Positions 50,378 through 61,149 are shown, counted from the stretch's first letter. The stretch: DNA of 64,000 bases from Bordetella parapertussis (GCA_945862305.1 CAMAXF010000005.1:1-64000), one strand, 5' to 3'. Numbers and translations are program-made. Notes: a model not told the origin generated them from the letters alone.

Positions 50378-52080
50378 GTGGCCCGGCGCAGCAGACCAGC
50401 TTCGACTACGTCATCGTGGGCGCCGGCAGCGCAGGCTGCCTCCTGGCCAATCGTCTCTCGGCCAACCCGGCCCACCGGGTGCTCCTGCTCGAGGCGGGCG
50501 GGCCCGACGACTGGTTCTGGATCAAGGTGCCGGTCGGCTATCTCTTCACCATTGCCAACCCGCGAACCGACTGGTGCTTCAAGACCGAACCAGACCCAGG
50601 CCTAGATGGCCGCAGCATTCACTACGCCCGCGGCCGTGTGATTGGGGGTTGCTCCTCCATCAACGCCATGATCTACATGCGCGGGCAGGCCAGTGATTAC
50701 GCCCGCTGGCAGGCGGCCACGGGTGATGACCGATGGGCCTGGGGCACGGCGACCTCGGGCCAGACCCTCGCCACACTCATGTCGCTCGAGGATTACTTCG
50801 AAGGCGCCAATGCCTGGCACGGGCAGGGCGGTGAAATGCGGGTGGAATCGCCACGGGTGCGTTGGCCCATCCTGGAGGCTTGGCAGCGCGCCGCCCAGGA
50901 GCAGGGCATCCCCGCCATTTCCGAGTTCAACCGGGGCGACAACTTCGGCAGCGCCTATTTCCATGTGACCCAACGCAGAGGACGCCGCTGGTCGATGGCC
51001 GATGCCTTCCTGCATCCCATCGCCCATCGACCCAACCTCACCATCTGGACCCACGCCCAGGCCCTGGGCCTGCAGTTCTGCAGCCTGGACCAACCACCCG
51101 CCTCCGCAGGTGCATGGACCGGGGCGCGCCAACGCGCCTGTGGGGTCACCGTGCTCCGCAATGGCAACAAGGTCTCGGTTGCGGCACGCAAGGAGGTGAT
51201 CCTCTCGGCCGGCGCCATTGGCTCGCCACAGCTGCTGCAGGTCTCGGGCATTGGTCCGGCCGGGCTGCTGCGGTCGCATCAGATCCCCATCGTGGCTGAC
51301 CTCCCCGGGGTGGGCGAGAACCTGCAAGACCACCTGCAGATTCGAACCGTCTACAAGGTTCGCCATGCCACCACGGTCAACGGCCTGTATCGCAGCCTCT
51401 GGGGGCGCGCCAAGATGGGCCTCGACTACCTGTTGTTTCGGCGTGGGCCCATGACCATGCCACCCTCGACACTCGGCGCTTTTGGCAAGAGCCATCCAGG
51501 TGTGGAGAGCGCAGACCTCGAGTGGCATGTGCAGCCGCTGTCGCTGCCGGCCTTTGGCCAGCCTCTGCATCCCTTCGATGCCATCACGCCCTCGGTCTGT
51601 TACCTGCGGCCGAGCTCGCGAGGGGTGGTGTCCATCACGCAGCCCGACCCACTGGCCGCGCCCAAGATCGACTGCCGCTACCTCTCCACCGAGGAGGACC
51701 TGCAGGCCAGCATCCGAGGCCTCGAGCAGACCCGGGCCATCATGGCCTCACCAGCCCTGGCCGCCCATGCGCCAGAGGAATTCCTGCCAGGCCCAGACCG
51801 AACCACCGAGGCGCAGCTCGCACAGGCAGCCCGCGAACTCGGCACCACCATCTTTCATCCGGCGGGCACCTGCACCATGGGCCGCATCAACGCCCAGGGG
51901 CATGCCGACGACCCGCGCACGGTGCTCGACTCCGACTGCCGGCTGCGCGGCGTGGCAGGCCTTCGGGTGGTGGATGCCTCGGCCATGCCACTGATCACCT
52001 CCGGCAACACCAACACACCGGTCATGCTCATTGCCGCACGCGCGGCCGAGTCCATCCTGTCTGAAACCCATTTTTCTTAA
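50374..52080 (+). CDS. GMC-family FAD-dependent alcohol dehydrogenase
   Basis: A 568-residue glucose-methanol-choline oxidoreductase. FAD loop DYVIVGAGSAGCLLANRLS (about 11-29), EAGGPDDWFW, the second signature GRVIGGCSSINAMIYMRG (about 87-104), and C-terminal FHPAGTCTMG with the catalytic His at about 495 and SGNTNTP near 546. Substrate unknown; annotation as choline dehydrogenase would be unsupported because no betB or betI is nearby. No signal peptide. ATGA overlaps aceK. Confidence 0.9.
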   Translation: MSGPAQQTSFDYVIVGAGSAGCLLANRLSANPAHRVLLLEAGGPDDWFWIKVPVGYLFTIANPRTDWCFKTEPDPGLDGRSIHYARGRVIGGCSSINAMIYMRGQASDYARWQAATGDDRWAWGTATSGQTLATLMSLEDYFEGANAWHGQGGEMRVESPRVRWPILEAWQRAAQEQGIPAISEFNRGDNFGSAYFHVTQRRGRRWSMADAFLHPIAHRPNLTIWTHAQALGLQFCSLDQPPASAGAWTGARQRACGVTVLRNGNKVSVAARKEVILSAGAIGSPQLLQVSGIGPAGLLRSHQIPIVADLPGVGENLQDHLQIRTVYKVRHATTVNGLYRSLWGRAKMGLDYLLFRRGPMTMPPSTLGAFGKSHPGVESADLEWHVQPLSLPAFGQPLHPFDAITPSVCYLRPSSRGVVSITQPDPLAAPKIDCRYLSTEEDLQASIRGLEQTRAIMASPALAAHAPEEFLPGPDRTTEAQLAQAARELGTTIFHPAGTCTMGRINAQGHADDPRTVLDSDCRLRGVAGLRVVDASAMPLITSGNTNTPVMLIAARAAESILSETHFS

Positions 52081-52094
52081 AAGGGAGTTTTCAC

Positions 52095-53072
52095 ATGCGC
52101 ATTCATCACCATGACGACTACCCATTGCGGGCCACTGGCCTGCGCGACTTTGGCCATGGCATTTATGCCGTCGACTCGGGCTACCTGCGCGACGAGCTCG
52201 ATGCCGTGCACCTGCTCGTCGAGAAAGGGCGCGTGGCCATCATCGACACGTCCACCGAGCGCTCGGTGCCTCGCACCCTAGCCGCCTTGAACACACTGGG
52301 GCTCTCCCCAGACTGCGTGGATTTCATCGTGCTCACCCATGTTCACCTCGACCACGCAGGCGGTGCGGGGGCCCTCATGGCGGCCTGCCCGAAGGCCAAG
52401 CTCACCGTGCACCCACGTGGCCTGCGCCACATGCTCGACCCAAGCCAGCTCTGGTCAGCCGTCTGTGCGGTCTATGGGGAAGAAATGGCCCTTCGCGAGT
52501 ACGGGCCCCTCTCGCCAGTGGCAGAAGACCGCATCATCACCACCCCCGAAGGAGCCCGCATTTCTCTGGCCGGCCGAGAACTGGTCTTCTGGGATGCCCC
52601 AGGCCACGCCCGTCACCACGTGTTCATCCAGGACACACAGACGGGCGGCATCTTCACCGGCGACACCTTTGGCATCTCCTATCGTGAGCTCGACACACCG
52701 AATGGCTCCTTCATTTTTGTCACCTGCCCGCCCACGCAGTTTGAGCCCGAGCCATTGAAGGCCTCGATCTCGAGGGTCATGGCCGCAAAGCCGCCCGCCG
52801 TCTACCTCACCCACTACTCCCAGGTGAGGGATGTCCAGGCCGCGGGGGCGCAGCTGCTCAAGCAAGTGGACCAGTACACGGCCATTGCCATGGCCCGACG
52901 AGACCACGGCGAGGGTCGCGCCAAGGCCATCGAGGCCGACCTCCACCAGCTCATCCAAGGCCAGGCCCGGGCCATGGGTGTCACCCTCGATGAGAAATCC
53001 CTTGGCGAGGTGTTGGCTCTCGACATGCGGCTCAATGCAGACGGGCTCTCGCACTGGCTGGAGCGCCTATAA
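52095..53072 (+). CDS. Metallo-beta-lactamase-fold hydrolase
   Basis: A 325-residue protein with the binuclear-metal motif [10 protein letters not shown] (about 79-88), APGHARHHV (third His about 173) and [10 protein letters not shown] with the bridging Asp. A helical C-terminal extension (about 230-325) follows the core. The fold covers glyoxalases, lactonases and others; the substrate is unknown. AAGGGAG lies before the ATG. Fifteen bp after the GMC gene, so the two may share a pathway. Confidence 0.85.
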   Translation: MRIHHHDDYPLRATGLRDFGHGIYAVDSGYLRDELDAVHLLVEKGRVAIIDTSTERSVPRTLAALNTLGLSPDCVDFIVLTHVHLDHAGGAGALMAACPKAKLTVHPRGLRHMLDPSQLWSAVCAVYGEEMALREYGPLSPVAEDRIITTPEGARISLAGRELVFWDAPGHARHHVFIQDTQTGGIFTGDTFGISYRELDTPNGSFIFVTCPPTQFEPEPLKASISRVMAAKPPAVYLTHYSQVRDVQAAGAQLLKQVDQYTAIAMARRDHGEGRAKAIEADLHQLIQGQARAMGVTLDEKSLGEVLALDMRLNADGLSHWLERL

Positions 53073-53073
53073 T
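53068..53073 (+). promoter_or_regulatory. TATAAT at the metH start
   Basis: A perfect -10 hexamer in the last codons of the hydrolase gene, eight bases before the TTG of metH. No good -35 at 16-18 bp. If used, the metH mRNA would be nearly leaderless or start at a later codon. Confidence 0.3.
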
Positions 53074-53080
53074 CGCGGGC

Positions 53081-56000
53081 TTGACCCCCGCCGATCACAC
53101 CCCTTCCGCACCCGTGCTTCAAGAGTCGGCCGCCTTTGCGCGGCTGAGGGCTGCACTCGCCCAGCGCATTCTCATCATCGATGGCGCCATGGGCACCATG
53201 ATCCAGCAGCATCACCTGAGCGAAGAGGCCTATCGGGGGCTCGAGGGCAATGCCGCCGTGGCCCTCACGGGAGACGCTGCGCAGGCACTGGCTGCGGCCA
53301 CCGCCGCCGGCATCGATGTCAAAGGCAACAATGAGCTGTTGAGCCTCACCCAGCCCCAGATCATTCAGGGCATCCACGAGGCGTACCTTGCGGCCGGGGC
53401 CGACATCATCGAGACCAACACCTTTGGCGCCACCCAGGTGGCCCAGGCCGACTACCACCTCGAAGGCCTGGCCCGCCTGATGAACATCGCCTCGGCCGAA
53501 CTCGCCTGTCACGCCCGCGATCGATTCAGCACGCCAGACCACCCCCGCTTTGTGGCCGGGGCCCTGGGGCCCACGCCCCGCACCGCCTCCATCTCGCCCG
53601 ATGTCAACGACCCGGGCGCGCGCAACACGAGCTTTGATGAGCTCGCGGCCTCCTATGGTGAGCAGGCCCAGGCACTCATCGAGGCCGGCGTGGACCTCCT
53701 CCTCATTGAGACCATCTTCGACACCCTCAATGCCAAGGCCGCCATTTTTGCCATCGAAAGCCTCTTCGAGGCCCGCGGCGAACGCATCCCCGTGATGATC
53801 TCGGGCACCGTGACAGACGCCTCCGGCCGCATCCTCTCGGGCCAGACCGTGGAAGCCTTCTGGAACAGCGTTCGTCATGCGCGGCCCATCACCATTGGCC
53901 TGAACTGTGCACTCGGAGCCGCCCTCATGCGGCCCTATGTCGAGGAACTCTCCAAGCTCTCCGATGTGCCCATCTGCATCTATCCGAATGCCGGCCTGCC
54001 CAATCCCATGGCGCCCACGGGCTTTGATGAAACACCGCCCATCACGTCGGGCTTCCTCAAAGAATTCGCCGATGCAGGATGGGTGAACGTGGTGGGAGGC
54101 TGCTGCGGCACCACGCCTGAGCACATCGCAGCCATTGCAAAGGCTGTCTCTGCCTACACGCCGCGCACGGTGCCCCAGGTCGCGCCGAAGCTGCGGCTCT
54201 CTGGCCTGGAGCCTTGCAACATCGACGAGACCTCGTTCTTCGTGAACGTGGGCGAGCGAACCAATGTCACCGGCTCCAAGCAGTTCGCACGGCTGATTCT
54301 CTCGGGTGATTTTGAGAAGGCCGTGGAAGTGGCCCGGCAGCAGGTGGAGAACGGCGCCCAGGTGATCGACGTGAACATGGATGAGGCCATGCTCGACTCC
54401 CAGGCGGCCATGACACGCTTTCTCAACCTGATTGCCTCGGAGCCCGACATCTCCCGCGTGCCCGTGATGATCGACTCCTCCAAGTGGAGCGTGATTGAGG
54501 CTGGCCTGAAATGCGTTCAGGGCAAGGCCATCGTCAACTCCATTTCCATGAAAGAGGGCGAGGCCGAGTTCGTTCGGCAGGCCCGGCTGTGCCGCAAGTA
54601 CGGTGCTGCCGTGATTGTCATGGCCTTCGATGAACAAGGCCAGGCCGACACGCTGGCCCGCCGACAGGCCATCTGCTCGCGGGCCTACAGCCTGCTCACC
54701 GACACGGTGGGCTTTCCCCCCGAAGACATCATCTTTGATCCCAACATCTTCGCCATTGCCACGGGCATTGAAGAACACGACCGCTATGCCATCGACTTCA
54801 TCGAGGCCACCCAGTGGATTCGCGAGAACCTGCCCCATGCAAAGGTCTCGGGCGGTGTCTCCAATGTGAGCTTCTCGTTCCGCGGAAACGACCCCGCACG
54901 CGAGGCCATTCACACCGTCTTCCTCTTCCACGCGGTGCGCGCGGGCATGACCATGGGGATCGTCAATGCCGGCCAGCTCGGCGTCTACGAAGACCTCTCC
55001 CCGGAGCTGCGCGAGCACGTGGAGGACATCGTGCTGGCCCGCCGGCCCGACGCCACCGAACGCATGATTCAGTTTGCCGAGCAGCTCAAGGGCGGTACCA
55101 AACGCGACGAGGAGAAGCTCGCCTGGCGCGAGCTACCGGTCGAGAAGCGGCTCGAGCATGCCCTGGTGCATGGCCTCACAGAATTCATTGTGGAAGACAC
55201 CGAGGCCGTTCGAGCGGCCGTGGAGGCCCGCGGTGGCCGGCCCATCGAAGTCATCGAAGGGCCTCTCATGGGCGGCATGAATGTGGTCGGCGATCTCTTC
55301 GCAGAGGGCAAGATGTTCCTGCCCCAAGTGGTGAAGTCTGCCCGGGTCATGAAGGCGGCCGTGGCCCACCTCGTGCCCTTCATTGAGGCCGAGCAGGCCG
55401 CCAGTGGCACCTCGCAGGCCAAGGGCAAGATGATTCTTGCCACCGTCAAAGGCGACGTGCACGACATTGGCAAGAACATTGTGTCGGTGGTGCTCCAGTG
55501 CAACAACTTCGAGATCGTCAACCTCGGGGTCATGGTGCCCGCCCAGCAAATTCTTCAGGCCGCCAAGGAACACAACGCAGACCTCATTGGCCTGTCGGGC
55601 CTGATCACCCCCTCGCTCGAGGAAATGTCTCATGTGGCCCGCGAGATGGAGCGGGATGAATGGTGCCGCTGCAAACAGATTCCACTGCTGATCGGCGGTG
55701 CCACCACATCGCGCATCCACACCGCCGTGAAGATTGCCCCGCACTACTCGGGCCCTGTCATCTGGGTGCCCGATGCCTCACGGTCTGTGCCCGTGGCGCA
55801 GGCGCTCACGAGCGATGCAGCCCAGAAGGGCGCCTACCTGGGTGAGGTGATCCGTGACTACGCCAAGCTGCGCGAGCGACATGCCGCCAAGGCCGCAGCC
55901 AAGATGCTCACGCTCGACCAGGCCCGCGCCCATGCGCCCACCATCGAGTTCACGGCCGCCCCCGTGCCCAAGGCCATGGGCCGTCGCGTGCTGAAGTCGT

Positions 56001-56866
56001 ATCCGCTCGAAGAACTCGTGGCCACCATCGACTGGACACCGTTCTTCCAGACCTGGGATCTCGCCGGCCCCTACCCCGCCATTCTGGAAGACGCCGTGGT
56101 GGGCGAGCAGGCCCGACAAGTCTATGCCGATGGCAAGGCCATGCTGGCCAAGCTCATCGATGGCCGCCGGCTCACAGCCAATGGTGTCCTGGCGCTGCTG
56201 CCCGCACGGCGCACGGGCCCCGAAGACATCACCATCTACGCCGACGAATCCCTCTCCACCCCGGTGCTGACCTGGCATGGCCTGCGGCAACAAACAGAAA
56301 AGCCCAGCGGCGAATACAACAAATGCCTGGCCGACTACGTGGCCCCCACCGAGGCCCAGGTGCCGGACTACATCGGGTGCTTTGCCGTGGGCGTGCATGG
56401 TGCCGATGCATTGGCTGCCGACTACGAGGCCAAGGGCGACGACTACAACGCCATTCTGGTCAAGGCCCTGGCCGACCGACTCGCCGAGGCCTTCGCAGAG
56501 CGCCTGCACCAACGGGTGCGCACCGAGTTCTGGGCCTACCAGCCCGAGGAAGGCCTCTCCAACGAAGACCTCATCGCCGAGCGATACCAAGGCATTCGGC
56601 CGGCCCCGGGGTACCCCGCATGTCCGGATCACAGCGTGAAGGCTGCGCTCTTTGAAGTCCTGCAGGCAAAAGACATCCAGATGTCACTGACCGAGAACCT
56701 GGCCATGCTGCCGGCCTCAGCCGTCAGTGGTTTTTACTTCTGGCGTCCAGAGTCCCAGTACTTCAACCTGGGCCCCATCGGCGAAGACCAATTGGCCGAC
56801 TATGCCCAGCGCGCCAAGGTCTCCGACCGAGACGCCCGGTCTCGCCTGGCCACTGTGCTGGGCTAG
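53081..56866 (+). CDS. metH: Cobalamin-dependent methionine synthase
   Basis: Transfers methyl from 5-methyl-THF to homocysteine. The 1261-residue protein is full length: homocysteine domain with [10 protein letters not shown] (about 28-37) and zinc cysteines in GLNCALG (about 275) and GGCCGTTP (about 340-341); pterin domain ([13 protein letters not shown], about 389-401); cobalamin cap and Rossmann domain with D-x-H-x-x-G in DVHDIGKN (His about 793); C-terminal activation domain with [18 protein letters not shown]. Start is uncertain: TTG 53081 or GTG 53114, neither with a Shine-Dalgarno. No cobalamin riboswitch ahead. Confidence 0.95.
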   Translation: MTPADHTPSAPVLQESAAFARLRAALAQRILIIDGAMGTMIQQHHLSEEAYRGLEGNAAVALTGDAAQALAAATAAGIDVKGNNELLSLTQPQIIQGIHEAYLAAGADIIETNTFGATQVAQADYHLEGLARLMNIASAELACHARDRFSTPDHPRFVAGALGPTPRTASISPDVNDPGARNTSFDELAASYGEQAQALIEAGVDLLLIETIFDTLNAKAAIFAIESLFEARGERIPVMISGTVTDASGRILSGQTVEAFWNSVRHARPITIGLNCALGAALMRPYVEELSKLSDVPICIYPNAGLPNPMAPTGFDETPPITSGFLKEFADAGWVNVVGGCCGTTPEHIAAIAKAVSAYTPRTVPQVAPKLRLSGLEPCNIDETSFFVNVGERTNVTGSKQFARLILSGDFEKAVEVARQQVENGAQVIDVNMDEAMLDSQAAMTRFLNLIASEPDISRVPVMIDSSKWSVIEAGLKCVQGKAIVNSISMKEGEAEFVRQARLCRKYGAAVIVMAFDEQGQADTLARRQAICSRAYSLLTDTVGFPPEDIIFDPNIFAIATGIEEHDRYAIDFIEATQWIRENLPHAKVSGGVSNVSFSFRGNDPAREAIHTVFLFHAVRAGMTMGIVNAGQLGVYEDLSPELREHVEDIVLARRPDATERMIQFAEQLKGGTKRDEEKLAWRELPVEKRLEHALVHGLTEFIVEDTEAVRAAVEARGGRPIEVIEGPLMGGMNVVGDLFAEGKMFLPQVVKSARVMKAAVAHLVPFIEAEQAASGTSQAKGKMILATVKGDVHDIGKNIVSVVLQCNNFEIVNLGVMVPAQQILQAAKEHNADLIGLSGLITPSLEEMSHVAREMERDEWCRCKQIPLLIGGATTSRIHTAVKIAPHYSGPVIWVPDASRSVPVAQALTSDAAQKGAYLGEVIRDYAKLRERHAAKAAAKMLTLDQARAHAPTIEFTAAPVPKAMGRRVLKSYPLEELVATIDWTPFFQTWDLAGPYPAILEDAVVGEQARQVYADGKAMLAKLIDGRRLTANGVLALLPARRTGPEDITIYADESLSTPVLTWHGLRQQTEKPSGEYNKCLADYVAPTEAQVPDYIGCFAVGVHGADALAADYEAKGDDYNAILVKALADRLAEAFAERLHQRVRTEFWAYQPEEGLSNEDLIAERYQGIRPAPGYPACPDHSVKAALFEVLQAKDIQMSLTENLAMLPASAVSGFYFWRPESQYFNLGPIGEDQLADYAQRAKVSDRDARSRLATVLG

Positions 56867-57216
56867 TTCCGCTCCCAGACCACCGGTTCACCCGCCACGC
56901 GGGCGCGCTCGAGCATCTCCAAAACGGGCACAAGCCGGCGAGACAGCCCCACGGGCCTGGCACCAAGGGCTGCATCGGGCAGGGCCCCTTTGGACTGCAA
57001 GGCCTCCAGGCCCGCCTCCAACTGCGCCTCCGTCTGGGCATCCTGCTGCTTGGCCTGCGCCTTCGCGGACTGCGCTGCGGCAATCACCTCGGGCAGGCGA
57101 TCGACCACCCAGATTCCCGGCACGTGGCCGTCCTCACCCAGCGCCTTAAAGACCTGCTGGGCCACTTCATCGGTCATCACAAATGATGCCGCGGCCTTGC
57201 TCATGAATCGGATCAC
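56863..57216 (-). CDS. DUF1840 family protein
   Basis: A 117-residue cytosolic protein matching DUF1840: N-terminal strand [13 protein letters not shown], then [12 protein letters not shown], and [15 protein letters not shown] C-terminal segment ([14 protein letters not shown]). Function unknown. GTG start supported by AAGGAG nine bases upstream and by the family's usual N-terminus. The middle (about 45-75) is Gln/Ala rich. Its stop overlaps that of metH by 4 bp. Confidence 0.75.
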   Translation of the reverse strand: MIRFMSKAAASFVMTDEVAQQVFKALGEDGHVPGIWVVDRLPEVIAAAQSAKAQAKQQDAQTEAQLEAGLEALQSKGALPDAALGARPVGLSRRLVPVLEMLERARVAGEPVVWERN

Positions 57217-57251
57217 TGGGCTACACTCCTTCGCTCTTGGGGGTTACACAG

Positions 57252-57827
57252 ATGCAGGTGCAGATGTCCATTGTCTCTCGGCTCGGATGGCCGCTCCTGC
57301 TGGCGGGCATTGTCTGGCTCACCGGCTGCTCGCCCGCCCACGACTGGCGCATGGTGCGAGACCCCGAAGGTCGCTGGTCGGTCACGCTGCCAGGCAAGCC
57401 CGTGGAGGTCACCCGCCAAGTGAGCCTCACCCTGCCCGATGGCAGCGAACAACTCATTTCACTCCGCCTGCATGCGGCCAAGGTCGGTGAGACCCGCTTC
57501 ACCATGGGCGTGGCCCAGCCACTGGGCCTGTCTGGAAAGCCCGCATCTGCTGCCTTGCTGGAGGGCATTCGCAAGGCCTTGGAGGCAGCGATGCTGCGCA
57601 ACCTTCGCGCCACGGTGGACGATGCAAGCGTCAAGGGCCCGCGCTTTCGGGCCACGGGCGAAATGCCCGTGGAGGCCAACCAGCCACCGGTGCCCGCCTT
57701 CCTGGAGATGACCACCGCCGTGCAGGCGGGCGTGGTGGTCGAGGCGCTGGTGGCTGGGCCACAGTCTGAGCGCAACCAGGAGGCCATCGAGCAGTTCTTC
57801 GACAGCCTTCGCGTGCCCGCGCAGTAG
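57252..57827 (+). CDS. Predicted lipoprotein of unknown function
   Basis: A 191-residue protein with a lipobox VWLTGCS near residue 27 after a hydrophobic signal. The mature part (about 160 residues) begins DWRMVRDPEGRWSVTLPGKP and alternates beta-like segments; no known domain was recognised. ATG 57252 chosen with GGGGG upstream; ATG 57267 is possible. It diverges from DUF1840 and precedes the MFS gene by 15 bp, which may be cotranscribed. Confidence 0.7.
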   Translation: MQVQMSIVSRLGWPLLLAGIVWLTGCSPAHDWRMVRDPEGRWSVTLPGKPVEVTRQVSLTLPDGSEQLISLRLHAAKVGETRFTMGVAQPLGLSGKPASAALLEGIRKALEAAMLRNLRATVDDASVKGPRFRATGEMPVEANQPPVPAFLEMTTAVQAGVVVEALVAGPQSERNQEAIEQFFDSLRVPAQ

Positions 57828-57842
57828 CCCCCAAGCGCATTC

Positions 57843-59090
57843 ATGCAGGCACGGCCCAGCACCTGGTCGATTGCGGCACTCGTCTGGCCGTTTGGCCTGG
57901 CCTATGCCCTCTCCTATGCCCTGCGCACCATCAATGCGGTGCTCTCGCCGGCCTTTGTCGAGGAGCTTGGGCTCTCGGCCGGCGCCTTGGGGCTGCTGAC
58001 CAGCGCCTACCTGGTGGCCTTTGCGGCCATGCAGCTGCCCGTCGGGCTGCTGCTCGATCGTTACGGGCCACGCCGGGTGGAGGGCAGCCTCCTGCTGCTC
58101 GCATGGCTGGGCTGCATGCTGAGCGCCCTGGCGGAGTCCTTCTGGCTCCTGTGGCTGGGCCGCGCCCTCATTGGCATGGGCGTGTCGGCCTGTCTCATGG
58201 CCTCTTACAAGGCCTATCGGCTTGCCCTTCCCATGTCATTGCAGGCACCCCTGGCCTCCACCATGCTGGTCATTGGCTCCTTCGGTGCCCTGTGCGCCAC
58301 GCTGCCCGTGGAGTGGGCCCTGGGCTGGCTGAGCTGGCGCGAGATCTTCTGGCTGCTCTCGGTCTGCTTTGGCCTGGCCTGGGCTGCGATTGTCTTTGGC
58401 CTGCCCCCGGTGCCTGCGCCCGAGCAGCCCACTGCGCGGCTCTGGGCCGATGCCCGCGCGGGCCTGGTCACGGTCATGACCCACCCAGAGTTTCGGCGGC
58501 TCATGCCCTTCGGCCTCATCACCTACGGCGGGCTTTTGGCCATGCACGGCCTGTGGATGGGGCCTTGGTTCCGTGTGGTCGAGGGGCAGTCGCCTGCGGA
58601 TGCGGCCCTGGGAATCTTCATCATCACCGCCACAGTCATGGGGAGTCATTTGCTCACGGCCTGGCTGGCCAGCCGCGCGGCCGACTGGGGCTGGAGCCTG
58701 GAGGGCCTCATGCGCATGGGCTTGCTGGCCATGGCCAGCATGAGTGCCCTGGCCGTGCTGGGCGCCTGGCCACACCCATGGCTTGGCTGGATGCTCGTCT
58801 TTCTTGCGGGCGGCACCACCACGCTCAGCTACACCCGCTTTGCACAGTCCTTCCCAGACCAGCTCTCGGGACGGGCCACGACCAGCTTCAACTTCTTAAT
58901 CTTCCTGGGTGCATTCCTTGTGCAATGGGGAGTGGGCCTGTTGATCGATGGCTTTGAGGCTTGGGGGTTGCTGGGGCCGCAGGCCATGCGGGCGGGTGTG
59001 GGGGTGTGGGTGTTGGGTCAGGTGGCCGCGTTGCTCTGGCTCATCCGGCGCGCAGAGCCGCCGGAGGATCGAGCGCACGCCGCAGGCTGA
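57843..59090 (+). CDS. MFS transporter
   Basis: A 415-residue, 12-helix major facilitator protein. The loop 2-3 motif LLLDRYGPRRVEGS (about 66-79) is the MFS motif A. No specificity motif recognised. Alanine- and leucine-rich helices continue to RAEPPED. Its 3' end overlaps comM by 50 bp, the longest convergent overlap in the window. Confidence 0.87.
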   Translation: MQARPSTWSIAALVWPFGLAYALSYALRTINAVLSPAFVEELGLSAGALGLLTSAYLVAFAAMQLPVGLLLDRYGPRRVEGSLLLLAWLGCMLSALAESFWLLWLGRALIGMGVSACLMASYKAYRLALPMSLQAPLASTMLVIGSFGALCATLPVEWALGWLSWREIFWLLSVCFGLAWAAIVFGLPPVPAPEQPTARLWADARAGLVTVMTHPEFRRLMPFGLITYGGLLAMHGLWMGPWFRVVEGQSPADAALGIFIITATVMGSHLLTAWLASRAADWGWSLEGLMRMGLLAMASMSALAVLGAWPHPWLGWMLVFLAGGTTTLSYTRFAQSFPDQLSGRATTSFNFLIFLGAFLVQWGVGLLIDGFEAWGLLGPQAMRAGVGVWVLGQVAALLWLIRRAEPPEDRAHAAG

Positions 59091-60633
59091 TGGCCGCGGC
59101 CACCTCCGAGACCCCCAGCGGCGCGCCATCGGGCAGGTCGGCCAAGTCCGCCACGGTTCGGGCCACCCGGGTGAGGCGATGCTGCACCCGCAGGCTCCAG
59201 CCCAGGTGCTCGGCCGATTGGGCCAAAAGCCGCTGGGCTGTGTCCTGCAGGGGCGCATGCAGGCGAAGGTCTCCCACCGGCAGGGCCGCATTCAGGCAGC
59301 CCTGCCGATCCATGGCGCGGGCGTGGGCGCGGGCCACATCCTCGGCGCTGGGGGGTGGGGCATGTTCACTGGCCTGGGCTTGTGCCTCGGCATCGGCGCG
59401 GGCCCGCGTCGCGCTTGGCCAGGCGAGTTGCACAGCAAGGTCGAAGCGGTCGAGCAGGGGGCCTGAGAGCCGACCCCGATACCGGGCCACCTGATCCGGG
59501 CTGCAGGCACAGTGGCGGGTGAGGTGATTGGCGCCATAAAAGCCGCAGGGGCAGGGGTTCATGGCGGCCACCAGCAAGGGCGCCGCAGGCAGCACCTGCC
59601 GGTCGTGCACACGGGCCACACGCACTTCGCCGGTCTCCAGGGGTTCACGCAGGGCCTCGAGCGCAGCCCGATTGAATTCCGGCAGCTCATCCAAGAAGAG
59701 CACCCCGCCATGGGCCAAAGACAACTCACCGGGCCGAATGGGCTGGCCACCTCCAATGAGCGCGGCCATGGAAATGCTGTGGTGGGGCGCCCGATACGGC
59801 GGGCGGCCCCAATCCGCCAAGGCCTCCACGGGCGTGCCCTGCTGCAGGCTCTGCAAGGCGGCCACCGTGCAAGCGGCCTGGGCAGACAAGGGCGGCAGCA
59901 GGCTGGGCAAGCGCTGGGCCACCATGGACTTGCCCACACCGGGTGGGCCCACCAGCAGCAACCGATGGCCACCGGCTGCAGCTAAGAGCGCTGCACGTTT
60001 GGCCTCCGCCTGGCCTTGGATGTCCGCCCAGGCCAGCGGTGCGTCCTCGGCCGACCGCGCGGACGCCCCGGCAGCCTGTGCGGGCAGCATCGGCACCGAC
60101 TGCCAATCGCCTTCGCCTTTCAAGGCCGCAACGACTTCGGCGAGGTGCGCGGCCACCACAATTCGGTCTCCGGCCTCCAGGCGGGCGAGTTCGCGGGCAT
60201 TGGCTGCGGGCAGCACGAGCTGGCGCAAGCCCGGCTCCGCCAGGGCTGAGAGGCCAAAGACAAAGCCCGCCCGAATCGGCAGCAGGTCTCCCGAGAGCGA
60301 GAGCTCGCCCGCAAATGCCCGGCCTTGCAGGGCATCGGGAGGAATCTGGCCCTCGGCCGCCAGAATGCCCAGGGCAATGGCGAGGTCGAACCGGCCGGAA
60401 TCTTTGGGCAGGTCTGCCGGCGCAAGGTTGACCGTCACGCGGCGTGCGCTCGGAAAGGAGAAGCCCGCGTTCTGAATGGCGGCCCGCACCCGCTCTCGTG
60501 CCTCCCGCACGGCGGTGCTGGGCAGACCCACGATGGTCAGGTTGGGCAGGCCGGGGGAGAGGTCCACCTCCACGCGAACGGGGGAGGTCGTGAGGCCGGA
60601 CAGGCTCCGGCTGGCCACAGTGGCAATCGACAT
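59041..60633 (-). CDS. comM: ComM/YifB-type Mg-chelatase-like AAA+ ATPase
   Basis: Hexameric branch-migration helicase that promotes integration during natural transformation. The 530-residue protein has an N-terminal Lon-protease-like fold (VEVDLSPGLPNLTIVGLP, about 22-39), Walker A GPPGVGKSMVA (about 230-240), Walker B FLDELPEF and a C-terminal Mg-chelatase domain with CPCGFYG. Downstream of ubiK, 92 bp. comF at 3.4 kb is the other competence-linked gene; no uptake genes are in view. Confidence 0.93.
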   Translation of the reverse strand: MSIATVASRSLSGLTTSPVRVEVDLSPGLPNLTIVGLPSTAVREARERVRAAIQNAGFSFPSARRVTVNLAPADLPKDSGRFDLAIALGILAAEGQIPPDALQGRAFAGELSLSGDLLPIRAGFVFGLSALAEPGLRQLVLPAANARELARLEAGDRIVVAAHLAEVVAALKGEGDWQSVPMLPAQAAGASARSAEDAPLAWADIQGQAEAKRAALLAAAGGHRLLLVGPPGVGKSMVAQRLPSLLPPLSAQAACTVAALQSLQQGTPVEALADWGRPPYRAPHHSISMAALIGGGQPIRPGELSLAHGGVLFLDELPEFNRAALEALREPLETGEVRVARVHDRQVLPAAPLLVAAMNPCPCGFYGANHLTRHCACSPDQVARYRGRLSGPLLDRFDLAVQLAWPSATRARADAEAQAQASEHAPPPSAEDVARAHARAMDRQGCLNAALPVGDLRLHAPLQDTAQRLLAQSAEHLGWSLRVQHRLTRVARTVADLADLPDGAPLGVSEVAAAISLRRALDPPAALRAG

Positions 60634-60725
60634 GGGGCGAGTCTGGCAAGACCCCCGCTCGATTGGCCACCAGACGCTTGGTCATTGGCCGGGCAGCCGA
60701 TGACCACTGCCACGCAGGTGTTAGG

Positions 60726-61034
60726 TCAGTTGTTGGTGGGGGGTGACGCGGGAGGCGCAGAGGGCGACGTGGCGCGGCCAGCCGACTCGAAGGCCGCCAA
60801 TCGGGCCTCCAACTCGGCGAGCTTGGCCGATGCGCGCTCGAGCACGGCCTGCTGCTGGTCGAAGTCTTCGCGGCTCACCAAGTCCAACCGATCAATCGCC
60901 GCGGCCAAGGCCGTGCGCAGGTGCTTCTCAGCCTCCGCCTTCGGGCCCTCTGCACCCTGGGCCATGAGGTCGGTGACCTTCTGCTGCAGCTCTGCAAACA
61001 CGGGGGGCAGGGGAGGCATGGAGAACTTGGTCAT
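60726..61034 (-). CDS. ubiK: Ubiquinone biosynthesis accessory factor UbiK (YqiC/BMFP)
   Basis: A 102-residue coiled-coil protein that forms trimers and supports aerobic ubiquinone synthesis. The BMFP signature LVSREDFDQQQAVLERA (about 52-68) and the coiled coil ASAKLAELEARLAAFE are clear; the tail is Pro/Ser rich (ATSPSAPPASPPTNN). It lies opposite the nitrogen-regulated porin leader. Confidence 0.9.
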   Translation of the reverse strand: MTKFSMPPLPPVFAELQQKVTDLMAQGAEGPKAEAEKHLRTALAAAIDRLDLVSREDFDQQQAVLERASAKLAELEARLAAFESAGRATSPSAPPASPPTNN

Positions 61035-61094
61035 GGCTCAAACGGTAGCACGGCCCACCCGCTCAAGACCACCGTTCGGCGCCTGTTCCCACTC

Positions 61095-61109
61095 GCACCG
61101 GGCTGGTGC
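61095..61109. promoter_or_regulatory. NtrC-type enhancer site 1
   Basis: GCACC-N5-GGTGC, a perfect palindromic match to the NtrC consensus (GCACY-N5-RGTGC). Centre at 61102, about 146 bp before the predicted start site. Confidence 0.75.
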
Positions 61110-61134
61110 GCTAGCACGCCAATGCACCAATGTC

Positions 61135-61149
61135 GCACCAATGAAGTGC
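61135..61149. promoter_or_regulatory. NtrC-type enhancer site 2
   Basis: GCACC-N5-AGTGC fits the consensus. Centre at 61142, 40 bp after site 1 and about -106. An extra half-site GCACCAATG at 61124-61132 repeats directly at 61135-61143, 11 bp apart. Confidence 0.7.

Noticed and set aside
53040..53114. Cobalamin riboswitch for metH
   Set aside because: No room between the hydrolase gene and metH and no B12-box-like sequence.
52814..55018. A 734-codon open frame on the minus strand opposite the hydrolase and metH
   Set aside because: It is antisense to two confidently assigned genes, has no recognisable motif, and long antisense frames are expected with this GC bias.
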